DNA of 51,321 nt from an uncultured Eubacteriales bacterium (GTDB lineage: Bacteria > Bacillota > Clostridia > Christensenellales > Aristaeellaceae), in NCBI GenBank assembly GCA_902765735.1, contig CACXBB010000005.1:1-51321 (forward strand), in the 5' to 3' direction. This document shows positions 15,148 through 23,071 of this stretch, in pieces. Position numbers and translations under genes: made by a program. The notes beneath the pieces are model-generated. The model did no database searches. It saw only the letters and a program-made list of their open reading frames with translations, and was not told the origin of the DNA. The stretch's first letter is position 1. Every line of letters begins with the position of its first letter.

Positions 15148-16581
15148 CCCCTGCAACACCGGATAATCGCCGCCGATGACGTCGGTGATCTCCTGATAGC
15201 TCTGCACGAGGCGGTCATGGGCCTCCTCGGTCATGCCGACGGGACCCTCCTTTAAGTACTTTCCGGAGGGCAGCACGCGCACGTCGCCCTCGGTGGGCTG
15301 CCAGCAGTAGGTGGGGATGTAGCCGATGTCGCCGCAGGAGAAGGTGCCATCGCTGTTCTCGCTGATGGTGAACTCCAGTATGATGCCGCAGTCGGTGTAT
15401 TGCAGCACGTGGTCGCTTAAGAAGTTGCCCAGTGAGAAGATCACGAAGCACTCGCGGGTGCGGCCGTCGGCATCGGTGAAGGTCTTGGACATCATGGGCT
15501 GCACCATGTGGGAGTGGCTGCCGAGGATGATGTCCGCCCCGGCGGCGGCCAGCTTCTTGGCGTACTTCATCTGGCTGGCGCCGGGCTCGCGCACGTACTC
15601 CTCGCCCCAGTGGGGGAAGGCGATGACCACCTCGGCCCCGGCCTCCCGCAGGCGCTTGATGTCCCCGGCGATGTCTGCCTTCTGGATGTAGGGCACGCCG
15701 TACTCGGTGGCCCCGGGGTCGAGCCCCTTGGCCAGCCGCTCGATGCTGTTGGTGGAGTGGGTGTAGGCCACGAAGCCGATCTTGATGCCGTTGACCTCGT
15801 ACACCTTGGGGGTCGCTCGCTCCTTCTTGGTGCGGTACGCGCCCACGAAGTCTAACCCGGCCTTCTCCACCCAAGTGACGGTGTTCTTGAGGCCGTCGAA
15901 AAAGCGGTCCAGCATGTGGTTGTTGGCCAGGGTCAGAAAGTCCACGCCGCTGTCCCTGAGGGCGGTGAGGATGGTCTCGGGGCAGTTGAACTGGGGATAG
16001 CCCGAGTAGGGGGACTTGTTGTACTTGCCCACCGTGCCCTCCATGTTGGCCATGGTGTAGTCGGCGTTGGACAGGGCGTCCTTGATGTAATCGAACTCCG
16101 GGTGGAAGTCGTAGCCGGAGGCCTTGTAGGCCTTGAGCTGGCTCTCGCAGACCATGACGTCCCCCACCACCCGCATGCGGACCGACCGCAGCCCGCCCGG
16201 GCGGGGCGTGGGCACGGCGGTTACCGTGGGCAGGGGCGTCTCGACGGCGGCGGTGGGCTCGGCGTCTATGCTGTCTGTACTGCCCGCATCGTCCGCATCC
16301 CGGGGGTCCTCCAGATTGACCCCGCCCGGCTGGGCCGTGGCGACGGCCTGCGGCGCGGCGGTGACCACCGCGGCGGTCTGCACGGCGGCGTCCCGGCTGG
16401 GTTTGGGCCTCAGGATCAGCACCACCGCGACGATCAGCACCACCGCGAAGGCGCCCAGCATGGCCAGGTATTTGATGTTCTGCTGCCGCCGCTGCCGCCG
16501 GAGCATCTCGTATTCCCGGGGCGTCATGGGCCGGCGCTGCCGGGGCGCGCTGCCGCGGGGCGGATTGGGTCGCTGCTGCAT
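15145..16581 (-). CDS. CapA-family membrane-anchored metallophosphatase-like protein
   Basis: 478 aa. Residues 1-38 are basic and cytoplasmic (RQRRQQNIK), about 40-58 form one membrane helix (YLAMLGAFAVVLIVAVVLIL), about 60-130 are a Pro/Thr/Ala-rich spacer, and about 135-440 form the PGA_cap (CapA) domain outside the membrane. VVGDVMVCES, ANMEGTVG, LANNHMLDR, FPHWGEEY and GSHSHMVQPM are the family's metal-site motifs. CapA proteins take part in poly-gamma-glutamate capsule synthesis, but capB and capC are absent here, so the substrate is open. The start at 16581 has GGAGG 8 nt upstream. Confidence 0.88.
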   Translation of the reverse strand: MQQRPNPPRGSAPRQRRPMTPREYEMLRRQRRQQNIKYLAMLGAFAVVLIVAVVLILRPKPSRDAAVQTAAVVTAAPQAVATAQPGGVNLEDPRDADDAGSTDSIDAEPTAAVETPLPTVTAVPTPRPGGLRSVRMRVVGDVMVCESQLKAYKASGYDFHPEFDYIKDALSNADYTMANMEGTVGKYNKSPYSGYPQFNCPETILTALRDSGVDFLTLANNHMLDRFFDGLKNTVTWVEKAGLDFVGAYRTKKERATPKVYEVNGIKIGFVAYTHSTNSIERLAKGLDPGATEYGVPYIQKADIAGDIKRLREAGAEVVIAFPHWGEEYVREPGASQMKYAKKLAAAGADIILGSHSHMVQPMMSKTFTDADGRTRECFVIFSLGNFLSDHVLQYTDCGIILEFTISENSDGTFSCGDIGYIPTYCWQPTEGDVRVLPSGKYLKEGPVGMTEEAHDRLVQSYQEITDVIGGDYPVLQG

Positions 16582-16605
16582 GGGTCGTCCTCCGATGCTT
16601 TAGTA

Positions 16606-16777
16606 TTGAGAGTGAAGAGTGGAGAGTGAAGAGTGGAGATCATGAGGAAATCCTGCGGATTTCTTTTGATTGAGGGTGACGGCGGGATGGGGTTTTGTTT
16701 GGTATTCCCTTTAATCAAACAAATCCCGAAGGGATTTGCACCAAAACTCCACTCTCCACTCTCCACTCTTCACTCTG
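16606..16777. repeat. F1 palindrome, GTGGA/GTGAA type
   Basis: Left arm GAGAGTGAAGAGTGGAGAG; right arm CCACTCTCCACTCTTCACTC. The core has GGAAATCCTGCGGATTTC and CAAATCCCGAAGGGATTTG, with a different centre from the copies at 10141 and 12460. It fills the gap between the CapA-like gene and the zinc-ribbon gene. Confidence 0.85.
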
Positions 16778-16781
16778 ACAT

Positions 16782-17345
16782 TTATTCTCCCACGAAATCT
16801 TCAGGCTCTTCGGTGTTGATCTGAACGGGGTCGGCGGGCTCATCGGCCGGGGCCTCGGGGGCGTCGGCGGCGGGCTCGAAGGACTTGCCGCACACGCTGC
16901 AGAACTTCTCGTCCGCGCTGCGCTGCGCGCCGCAGTCGGGGCAGTATTCCCGGTCGTCGGGGCCGTTGTCCTCGACGCGCGGGGCGTCCTCAGGCATGCG
17001 GCGTCCGCAGGCGGAGCAGAACCGTGCGTCCCTGGGCATCACCGCGCCGCAGCCGGGGCAGCGGCGCACGTCGCGGATGGCGTCGCGCTGGGCGGTGAGC
17101 TCGTCGATGCGGGCGCGGACGTGCTGTATGCGCTGGGCCAGCTGCTCGGCGCGGTCGGCGTCGCCCTCGCCCATGCGGATGTCGTAGCACACCCGGCCCA
17201 GCTCCGTGTAGAGCTGCTCCAGGGCGCTCTTCTGGGCGCGCAGGTCCCCGGCGATGCGCGTGACCTCCACGCTGTCCTTGGTCTTTTCGGTGACGGACTT
17301 CGCCACGTTGGTGAAGCGCTTGCTCATTTCATTGAAGAATTCCAT
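16782..17345 (-). CDS. Coiled-coil protein with two zinc ribbons
   Basis: 187 aa, function unknown. Residues about 10-95 are helical and probably coiled-coil (long runs of charged and Leu/Ala residues). Two zinc ribbons follow: CPGCGAVMPRDARFCSACG (about 97-115) and CPDCGAQRSADEKFCSVCG (about 137-155). The tail is acidic. Such double-ribbon proteins are common in Clostridia and may scaffold membrane or protein complexes. The start at 17345 has a GAGGTCTG ribosome site. It is divergent from the DUF421 gene. Confidence 0.8.
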   Translation of the reverse strand: MEFFNEMSKRFTNVAKSVTEKTKDSVEVTRIAGDLRAQKSALEQLYTELGRVCYDIRMGEGDADRAEQLAQRIQHVRARIDELTAQRDAIRDVRRCPGCGAVMPRDARFCSACGRRMPEDAPRVEDNGPDDREYCPDCGAQRSADEKFCSVCGKSFEPAADAPEAPADEPADPVQINTEEPEDFVGE

Positions 17346-17480
17346 GTTCAGACCTCCTCTGATGATACCATGATACCCCCATTTTGCCGAGAAATCAAGG
17401 GCAATTCTTCGACATTATGGCGTATGCGTATAAAAACGCGGCGAAAAGGGAATGCTTTTCGCAAAAAGGGGGCGCGATGG

Positions 17481-18197
17481 ATGTTTACGCTGTTTTTCCG
17501 CGGCGCGCTTTTGTACATTATGATGATCGTGGTGATGCGGGGGCTGGGCAAGCGGCAGCTGGGGGAGTTTCAGCCCTTCGAGCTGGCGATGACGATCCTG
17601 CTGGCGGACGTGATCTCCGCGCCGATGGAGAGCGTGTCGGTGCCGCTGTTGAACGGGCTCTTGCCGGTGGCAGCGATGTTCGCGGTGCACTCGGCCATAT
17701 CGGCGCTGTCGGTGAAATACGACGGCGTGCGGGCGGTGGTGTCGGGCCGGCCGCAGGTGGTGGTCAACCGGGGGGTAATCGACCGCGCGGCGCTGGACAA
17801 GCTGTGCCTGAGCCTGTCGGACCTGCTGGAGGGCCTGCGCACGGCGGGGTTTCTGGACCCCTCCGAGGTGGGCACCGCCATCGTGGAGGCCAACGGGGGC
17901 ATCTCGGCCTTCGCCGACGCCGAGCACCGGGGGCCGGGCACGGCGGAGCTGAACGTCAAGACCGGTTATGAGGGCATGCCGCTGATGCTGATACTGGACG
18001 GCCGGGTGCAGCGGGCGAATTTGCAGCGCTCCGGGCAGGATGAGGGCTGGCTGGAGCGGCTGCTTCAGGACCGGGGGCTGAAGCCCGGGCAGGTGTACCT
18101 GGGGGTACTGGACACCGCCGGGCAGCTGATGCTCCAATTGAAGCGTGGCGGCACGCTGAAGATCAGCGCGCTGGCCCCGGAAAGGGTGGCGTGGTAG
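17481..18197 (+). CDS. DUF421 (YetF/YdfR-type) membrane protein
   Basis: 238 aa. The N-terminus has three membrane helices (LFFRGALLYIMMIVVMRGLG; AMTILLADVISAP; PVAAMFAVHSAISALSV). It is followed by the conserved cytosolic DUF421 region, recognisable from VVSGRPQVVVNRGVIDRAAL, the SDLLEGLR segment and GYEGMPLMLILDGRV. The function of the family is not settled; in spore formers some members affect germination or envelope properties. The start ATG 17481 is chosen for the AAGGGGG 8 nt upstream. The stop is 1 nt from the DUF4363 start, the usual gene pair in Clostridia. Confidence 0.88.
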   Translation: MFTLFFRGALLYIMMIVVMRGLGKRQLGEFQPFELAMTILLADVISAPMESVSVPLLNGLLPVAAMFAVHSAISALSVKYDGVRAVVSGRPQVVVNRGVIDRAALDKLCLSLSDLLEGLRTAGFLDPSEVGTAIVEANGGISAFADAEHRGPGTAELNVKTGYEGMPLMLILDGRVQRANLQRSGQDEGWLERLLQDRGLKPGQVYLGVLDTAGQLMLQLKRGGTLKISALAPERVAW

Positions 18198-18198
18198 C

Positions 18199-18582
18199 AT
18201 GCGCAGGACCATCGTGACGGCGGTCGTGGTGCTGGCACTGGCGCTGGGCCTGTGCGCCGCGGGCCACGCTGCCGTGAACCGCGCCGTGGCCGAGGCCGGG
18301 GCGCTGCTCAACAGCGCCCGCCGCGCCGCGCGGCTGGGGAACATCGACACCGCCCGCGCGGACATGCGCGAGCTGTACGACCGCTGGGAGAAGCGCTGGG
18401 GCGTGCTGGAGCTCATCACCTCCCACGACGCCCTCTTCGACGCCAAGAGCGGCATACAGGACGCCCTCACCTGCCTGGAGCAGGGCGATAAGCAAGAATT
18501 CTTCCGCGCCGGCGCCGGCCTCGAGGTGCAGCTGGAGCGCCTGCGGGACTCCGAGGCGCTGAGGTGGGCGAATTTGTATTAG
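18199..18582 (+). CDS. DUF4363 protein
   Basis: 127 aa. Residues 1-25 are a membrane anchor or signal (TIVTAVVVLALALGLCAAGH); the rest is helical with the DUF4363 pattern (YDRWEKRWGVLELITSHD, then ALTCLEQGDKQEFFRAG). Its function is unknown. It is co-transcribed with, and separated by 1 nt from, the DUF421 gene, a pairing conserved in Clostridia, so the two proteins probably act together at the membrane. Confidence 0.83.
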   Translation: MRRTIVTAVVVLALALGLCAAGHAAVNRAVAEAGALLNSARRAARLGNIDTARADMRELYDRWEKRWGVLELITSHDALFDAKSGIQDALTCLEQGDKQEFFRAGAGLEVQLERLRDSEALRWANLY

Positions 18583-18635
18583 GGGGAAGCGGGTAACTGT
18601 TTGGTTGTGCTGACAAACGGGAGGTTGTCGGACTG

Positions 18636-18786
18636 CGCCCGAGTGTGGAGTGTGGAGTGACCACCTCATCCGGCGCTACGCGCCACCTTCCCCTCAAGGG
18701 GAAGGCATGCTGCCGCGCGGTGACTCCAAAAGCCTTCCCCTTCAGGGGAAGGTGGCACGCGCAGCGTGACGGAAGAGGTCGTAACC
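18636..18786. repeat. F2 palindrome with a partial F1 arm
   Basis: 18636-18660 is a short F1-type arm (CTGCGCCCGAGTGTGGAG). 18661-18782 is an F2 unit: CACCTCATCCGGCGC, CCTTCCCCTCAAGGGGAAGG, a centre, CCTTCCCCTTCAGGGGAAGG, then GTGACGGAAGAGGTCGT. Degenerate CTACTCCCTACTCCCTACTG follows to about 18820. It lies between convergent genes and holds no open frame I trust. Confidence 0.75.
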
Positions 18787-18823
18787 CCTACTCCCTACTC
18801 CCTACTGCCTGCTCCCTCCAAAA

Positions 18824-19708
18824 TCAATTGCTTTTACGAATAATCGAACCGTCAATATCGGCCAGGCACGGGCAACAGGTATACGCCATGGTCTTGGCGA
18901 GCTCATCCCGGGCGCGCCGGAGGTAGTCCGCCACGGCCTCCGCGCCGCCCTGTTTGATGGCCGTCATCAGGGGACGCCCTATGCACACGCCGGAGGCGCC
19001 CAGCGCGAGGGCCTTGAAGGCGTCCATGCCGGTTCTGATCTCGCAGTCCACGAACAGGGGCACGTCCCCCCCCATCGCGGCGATCTCCGGGAGCACGGCC
19101 AGCGGCGGCACGGCGTATTCGATGCGGTTGTTGTGGTGGGAGAGCACCATGCCGGCAACCCCGGCGTCCAGGCAGCGCCGGGCGTCGTGGCGGCTCAGCA
19201 CGCCCTTGGCGATGACGGGCAGCCGCGTGGCGCGGCAGATCTCCGCCATCTCCGCGGCGGCCATCGGCGACATCGTTTCGCCGTCCACGATGTCCGGCCT
19301 GCCGTCGTTGGCGAAGAGGTGGTCGATGTCGATGCCCACGGCCACCAGCCCCAGCGCCTCCGCGTGGCGGATCTTCCGGTAGATCTTCTCCCGGTCGGCG
19401 TAGGGCTTGATGATCTCGATCATGCGCGCGCCGGTGGCCGAGAGGGCGTCGATCTCCTCATCGGGGGCCATGCCGTACCACAGCAGGGCGTCCGCCGCCT
19501 TCGCGCCCCGGGCCAGGGCCTCCGCCGCGCCGGGGAACATGAAGTGGTCCAGGTGGGACAGCGCCGCGGTCATGACCGGCGAGGCGAAGCGCTCGCCGTA
19601 CAGCGTGAAGGCGGTGTCGGGGGTGGCGGAGTCCATGTAGCGGGTCTCGATGTACAGGGAATCGATGTATTCCCTGGCGATGCGGTTGGAGTTTCCGATG
19701 TCTGACAT
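18824..19708 (-). CDS. FMN-dependent alpha-hydroxy-acid oxidase/dehydrogenase homologue
   Basis: 294 aa TIM barrel of the LldD/lactate oxidase superfamily, shorter than classical members (about 350-380 aa). PVIAKGVLSRHDARR (K168) is the FMN-contacting lysine segment, VLSHHNNRIEYAVPPLAVLP (H191 or H192) corresponds to the catalytic SNHGGR histidine region, and VDCEIRTGMDAFKALALGA is the phosphate-binding signature. The expected GGR is replaced by NNR, so substrate and activity are uncertain. The C-terminus holds CCPC. A promoter with an overlapping palindrome lies at 19751-19789. It is divergent from the T-box/trpB2 unit. Confidence 0.8.
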   Translation of the reverse strand: MSDIGNSNRIAREYIDSLYIETRYMDSATPDTAFTLYGERFASPVMTAALSHLDHFMFPGAAEALARGAKAADALLWYGMAPDEEIDALSATGARMIEIIKPYADREKIYRKIRHAEALGLVAVGIDIDHLFANDGRPDIVDGETMSPMAAAEMAEICRATRLPVIAKGVLSRHDARRCLDAGVAGMVLSHHNNRIEYAVPPLAVLPEIAAMGGDVPLFVDCEIRTGMDAFKALALGASGVCIGRPLMTAIKQGGAEAVADYLRRARDELAKTMAYTCCPCLADIDGSIIRKSN

Positions 19709-19750
19709 GATGCTTTCCTCCCATGCGCGGTCCGTCGGGCGATAAGGTGG

Positions 19751-19789
19751 CTACAACGGCATTGTAGCACAGACGCAGCCCGCGAACAA
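19751..19789 (-). promoter_or_regulatory. Promoter with overlapping palindrome upstream of the oxidase gene
   Basis: Minus strand TTGTTC (19789-19784), 17 bp, TACAAT (19766-19761). The -10 is embedded in the perfect inverted repeat CTACAA-CGGCA-TTGTAG (19751-19767), a possible operator. Confidence 0.55.
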
Positions 19790-19810
19790 GATTAAGTTCT
19801 CATTACGTTC

Positions 19811-19850
19811 TTGACAGAAGCGCGGTTTACCGCTATAATGTGGTAAACCG
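19811..19850 (+). promoter_or_regulatory. Consensus sigma-A promoter with operator-like inverted repeat
   Basis: TTGACA (19811-19816), 17 bp, TATAAT (19834-19839) is a perfect consensus promoter. A 9 bp inverted repeat, CGGTTTACC (19823-19831) and GGTAAACCG (19842-19850), straddles the -10 box. A repressor bound there would block initiation, giving a second layer of control above the T-box. Confidence 0.75.
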
Positions 19851-20117
19851 TTGCGAAAGAGTAGTAATCCCCATCCCGCCATCAAAGCGAGCCGCGGCGG
19901 GTGGAAGCGCGGCATGGACAGTGGGGACGAATGGACTTTCAAGGGCAATCCGAAAGGGGCGAAGCTCCCGAGTAGGTGCGACGGAGCTCCCTCCGTGATC
20001 AAAGGGTGCCGTATGTTGGTACGGCAGCGAGCGGGCGCGATATGCGTCAAGCCGGGTGGCACCGCAGGGTTGTTGGATTCCCTGTCCCAGCGAACAATAC
20101 TGGGACAGGTTTTTTAT
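19846..20117 (+). promoter_or_regulatory. T-box leader, tryptophan specificity
   Basis: The T-box sequence GGGTGGCACCGCAGG is at 20054-20068 and pairs with an uncharged tRNA acceptor end in the antiterminator. The stem III/stem I linker region has the usual GAGTAGGTGCGACGGAG (19968 on). The specifier is read as UGG at 19932-19934 in GACGAATGGAC, matching tRNA-Trp and the downstream TrpB2. The terminator follows at 20081-20116. The specifier assignment is by motif position, not by a covariance model. Confidence 0.88.
20081..20116 (+). terminator. T-box attenuator terminator
   Basis: CCTGTCCCAG / CTGGGACAGG stem with a 9 nt loop, followed by TTTTTTAT. Its 5' arm lies just after the T-box sequence and competes with the antiterminator. 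Confidence 0.88.
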
Positions 20118-20149
20118 GGCCGTCCCGCAATCGGAAAGGAGAAAAAACC

Positions 20150-21532
20150 ATGAGCGAAGCGAAGAACATCCCCTACAAGATCTACCTTGAAGAGAGCGAG
20201 CTGCCGAAGTATTGGTACAATGTCCGGGCGGACATGAAGGTGAAGCCCGCGCCGCTTCTGCATCCGGGCACGCTCAAGCCCATGACCGCCGAGGACCTGG
20301 CCCCGGTGTTCTGCGAGGAGTTGATCAAACAGGAGCTGGACGACGACACCCGGGAGTACCCGATCCCCCAGCCCATACTGGACTTCTACAAGATGTACCG
20401 GCCCTCGCCGCTGGTGCGGGCCTACTGCCTGGAGAAGAAGCTCCAGACCCCGGCGAAGATCTACTACAAGTTCGAGGGCAACAACACCTCCGGCAGCCAC
20501 AAGCTGAATTCCGCCATCGCCCAGGCCTACTACGCCAAGCAGCAGGGCCTGAAGGGCGTGACCACCGAGACCGGCGCGGGCCAGTGGGGCACGGCGCTGT
20601 CCATGGCCTGCTCCTACTTCGGGCTGGACTGCAAGGTCTACATGGTGAAGGTCTCCTATGAGCAGAAGCCCTTCCGCCGCGAGGTCATGCGCACCTACGG
20701 CGCGTCGGTGGTGCCCTCGCCCTCCGACACCACCAACGTGGGCCGCGCCATCCTCGAGCGCTTCCCCGGCACCACCGGCAGCCTGGGCTGCGCCATCTCC
20801 GAGGCCGTGGAGGTCGCCACCTCCACCCCCGGCTACCGCTACGTGCTGGGCAGCGTGCTCAATCAGGTACTGCTGCACCAGTCCGTCATCGGTCTGGAGA
20901 CCAAGATCGCCCTGGACAAGTACGGCATCGTGCCCGACATCATCATCGGCTGCGCCGGCGGCGGCTCCAACCTGGGCGGCCTGATCAGCCCCTTCATGGG
21001 CCAGAAGCTGCGCGGCGAGGCGGATTACAGGATCATCGCGGTGGAGCCGGCCTCCTGCCCGTCCTTCACCCGCGGCAAATTCGCCTACGACTTCTGCGAC
21101 ACCGGCAAGGTGTGCCCCATGGCCAAGATGTACACCCTGGGCAGCGGGTTCATCCCCGCGCCGAACCACGCCGGCGGCCTGCGCTATCACGGCATGAGCT
21201 CGATACTCTCCCAGCTCTATCACGACGGCTACATGGAGGCCCGCACGGTGGAGCAGACCAGCGTGTTCAGGGCGGCGGAGGAGTTTGCCCGCGTCGAGGG
21301 CATACTGCCCGCGCCGGAGAGCAGCCACGCCATCAAGGTGGCCATCGACGAGGCCATGAAATGCAAGGAGACCGGCGAGGAGAAGACCATCGTGTTCGGC
21401 CTGACCGGCACCGGCTACTTCGATCTCGTGGCCTACGAGAAGTTCCACAACGGCGAGATGACCGACTACATCCCCACCGACGAGGACCTGGCGAAGGGCT
21501 TCGCGGGCATCCCCGATATCGGCATCGAGTGA
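20150..21532 (+). CDS. trpB: TrpB2-type tryptophan synthase beta-like enzyme
   Basis: 460 aa, the length of the TrpB2 (TrpB-like PLP) family rather than the roughly 400 aa classical TrpB1. It joins indole and L-serine to tryptophan. The PLP lysine is K118 in NNTSGSHKLN, TETGAGQWGTALSMA is the beta-subunit signature, and CAGGGSNLGGLISPF is the phosphate loop. The start at 20150 has AAAGGAG upstream. No trpA, trpE or trpC is nearby, so this stand-alone copy may salvage indole, as proposed for TrpB2 enzymes. T-box(Trp) control supports a real role in tryptophan supply. Confidence 0.92.
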   Translation: MSEAKNIPYKIYLEESELPKYWYNVRADMKVKPAPLLHPGTLKPMTAEDLAPVFCEELIKQELDDDTREYPIPQPILDFYKMYRPSPLVRAYCLEKKLQTPAKIYYKFEGNNTSGSHKLNSAIAQAYYAKQQGLKGVTTETGAGQWGTALSMACSYFGLDCKVYMVKVSYEQKPFRREVMRTYGASVVPSPSDTTNVGRAILERFPGTTGSLGCAISEAVEVATSTPGYRYVLGSVLNQVLLHQSVIGLETKIALDKYGIVPDIIIGCAGGGSNLGGLISPFMGQKLRGEADYRIIAVEPASCPSFTRGKFAYDFCDTGKVCPMAKMYTLGSGFIPAPNHAGGLRYHGMSSILSQLYHDGYMEARTVEQTSVFRAAEEFARVEGILPAPESSHAIKVAIDEAMKCKETGEEKTIVFGLTGTGYFDLVAYEKFHNGEMTDYIPTDEDLAKGFAGIPDIGIE

Positions 21533-21582
21533 GGGAGTCGACGCAAAGGGGCTGTCTCAAAACGACGAACACGCGATGCAAT

Positions 21583-21644
21583 CCATCCGTAGGGACGCCA
21601 TTTATGGCGTCCGCGGGCGGCATGAATGCCGCCCCTACGATGAA
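21583..21644. repeat. F3 double palindrome
   Basis: CGTAGGGACGCCAT-ATGGCGTCC is followed immediately by GGGCGGCATGAATGCCGCCC and CTACGA, so the unit is bounded by CGTAGGG and CCCTACG facing outward. The two palindromes differ in sequence. Confidence 0.75.
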
Positions 21645-21648
21645 GGGA

Positions 21649-21678
21649 TTGAGTTTTAAGCGCCCGGCGTGGTATATT
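21649..21678 (+). promoter_or_regulatory. Promoter for the prohibitin-like gene
   Basis: TTGAGT (21649-21654), 18 bp, TATATT (21673-21678), starting just after the F3 repeat. Confidence 0.5.
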
Positions 21679-21727
21679 AGGGGTGTTCCAAGGCACAGCA
21701 GAGACACAAAAGACTGGAGGGAGACCG

Positions 21728-22585
21728 ATGAAGCTGTTGAAGGCGCTCAAAAAAGTGGCGGTATTTGCGATATTGCTGATCGTCGTCGCCGGGGTGGTGC
21801 TGAGCAACATCACCATCATCCCCACGGGCTACACCGGCGTGCGGGTGAAGTTCGGCCAGGTGCAGCAGGAGCCGGTGCGCAGCGGGCGCGTGATCGTGAC
21901 GCTGCCGTTCGTGGAGCACGTCTACACGGTGAACAACAAGCAGCAGGACTACCGCATCGGCAATCAGATCTGGGGCGAGACCGACGACAAGACCCCCGTC
22001 TATGCCGCCGACGTGACCATCACCTATCAGATCGCGCCGGAGCGCTCCTCCTGGATCTACGCCAACGTGTCCAACTACACCAGCGCCCTCGTCAGCGAGC
22101 CCCTGGTGGCCTCGGCGGTGAAGTCGGCCATGGTGGAGCTCTTCCCCGGGGACGTGACCAACCGCGCGCGCATCGAGCCGCTGATACAGGAAAAGCTGAC
22201 GGAGGCCCTTGCCGCCAAGTACGACGCGGGCACCGTGGTCATCAACAAGGTCGTGGTGGGCAACATGGACTTCGAGCCCGCCTACAACGAGGCCATACAG
22301 GCCAAGTCCATCGCGGCGCAGGCGCAGGCCCGGGCGTCGATCGAAAACCAGACCGCCATCGCGAAGGCCGAGGCCGACAAGAAGGTGGCGCTGCTGCGGG
22401 CCGAGGCCGACGCGGAGAAGGTGCGCATCGCCGCCCAGGCGCAGGCGGAGGCCAACCGGCTGATCCAGCAGAGCCTGACCCAGGAGCTCATCGAGATGAA
22501 GAAGGTCGAGGCCTGGGACGGCAAGCTGCCCACCGTGATGGGGAGCGACACCCTGCTGGGGCTGGGGTCGCTGGCGGATCAATGA
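21728..22585 (+). CDS. Prohibitin/SPFH-family membrane protein
   Basis: 285 aa. One N-terminal membrane helix (VAVFAILLIVVAGVVLSNI, residues 9-27) precedes an SPFH/Band-7 domain (IIPTGYTGVRVKFGQVQQEP; VYAADVTITYQI). A long coiled coil of alternating Ala/Glu/Lys (AKAEADKKVALLRAEADAEK, about 217-236) follows, then a short C-terminus ending LLGLGSLADQ. Such proteins form ring-like membrane scaffolds and often modulate proteases, but no NfeD or FtsH partner is adjacent. The start at 21728 has GGAGGGAG upstream. Confidence 0.9.
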   Translation: MKLLKALKKVAVFAILLIVVAGVVLSNITIIPTGYTGVRVKFGQVQQEPVRSGRVIVTLPFVEHVYTVNNKQQDYRIGNQIWGETDDKTPVYAADVTITYQIAPERSSWIYANVSNYTSALVSEPLVASAVKSAMVELFPGDVTNRARIEPLIQEKLTEALAAKYDAGTVVINKVVVGNMDFEPAYNEAIQAKSIAAQAQARASIENQTAIAKAEADKKVALLRAEADAEKVRIAAQAQAEANRLIQQSLTQELIEMKKVEAWDGKLPTVMGSDTLLGLGSLADQ

Positions 22586-22616
22586 ACAGATCCGACCTCG
22601 TGAAAGGGGGCCGCGC

Positions 22617-23042
22617 ATGAACGGCAAGCCCATACTGGACATCAAAATCGAATTCAACGGTCCCGCGCCCCGCGTGAAGGGCGACAGCGGCGAAGTGCTG
22701 ATGATCCCCTTCACGGGCCGCGCGGAGGGCGAGATCTTCACGGGCATCGTAGAGCCCTGCGGCGTGGACACCCAGGTGGTGGACGCCGCAGGGCTTCGCC
22801 ACATGTCCGCCCGGTACATGCTCACGGGCACCGACGCCGCGGGCACGCCCTGCCGCATCTATGTGGAAAACGAGGGCTGGTTTGAGGGCGGGGTGCCCAT
22901 GCCCTTTCGCACCGTGCCCGCCTTCGTGACCGACAGCCCCGTGCTGGCCGCAAGACTGCGCGGCGGGCGCATCGTGGGCGAGGGCTCGGAGGCGGCCGAC
23001 GGGCTGCACATACGGTTTTACGAGGCTGACGGGCAGGGATAA
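22617..23042 (+). CDS. DUF3237-like small beta-barrel protein
   Basis: 141 aa, cytoplasmic, no signal. The pattern IPFTGRAEGEIFTGIVEPCG, LRHMSARYMLTGTDAAG and IYVENEGWF matches the DUF3237 family, a lipocalin-like barrel whose function is unknown. The ribosome site AAAGGGGG is 7 nt upstream. It lies 31 nt after the prohibitin-like gene, probably in the same transcript, and converges on the GGDEF gene downstream. Confidence 0.7.
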   Translation: MNGKPILDIKIEFNGPAPRVKGDSGEVLMIPFTGRAEGEIFTGIVEPCGVDTQVVDAAGLRHMSARYMLTGTDAAGTPCRIYVENEGWFEGGVPMPFRTVPAFVTDSPVLAARLRGGRIVGEGSEAADGLHIRFYEADGQG

Positions 23043-23071
23043 GGGAACCGTTATGCCGTGCATAACGGCCC

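Noticed and set aside
14936-15148. 70-codon frame in the intergenic repeat
   Set aside because: It is composed entirely of F1 and F2 repeat sequence and has no ribosome site.
7567-16777. Possible CRISPR array from the regularly similar F1 copies
   Set aside because: Copies are kilobases apart, separated by genes, and there are no spacers or cas genes.
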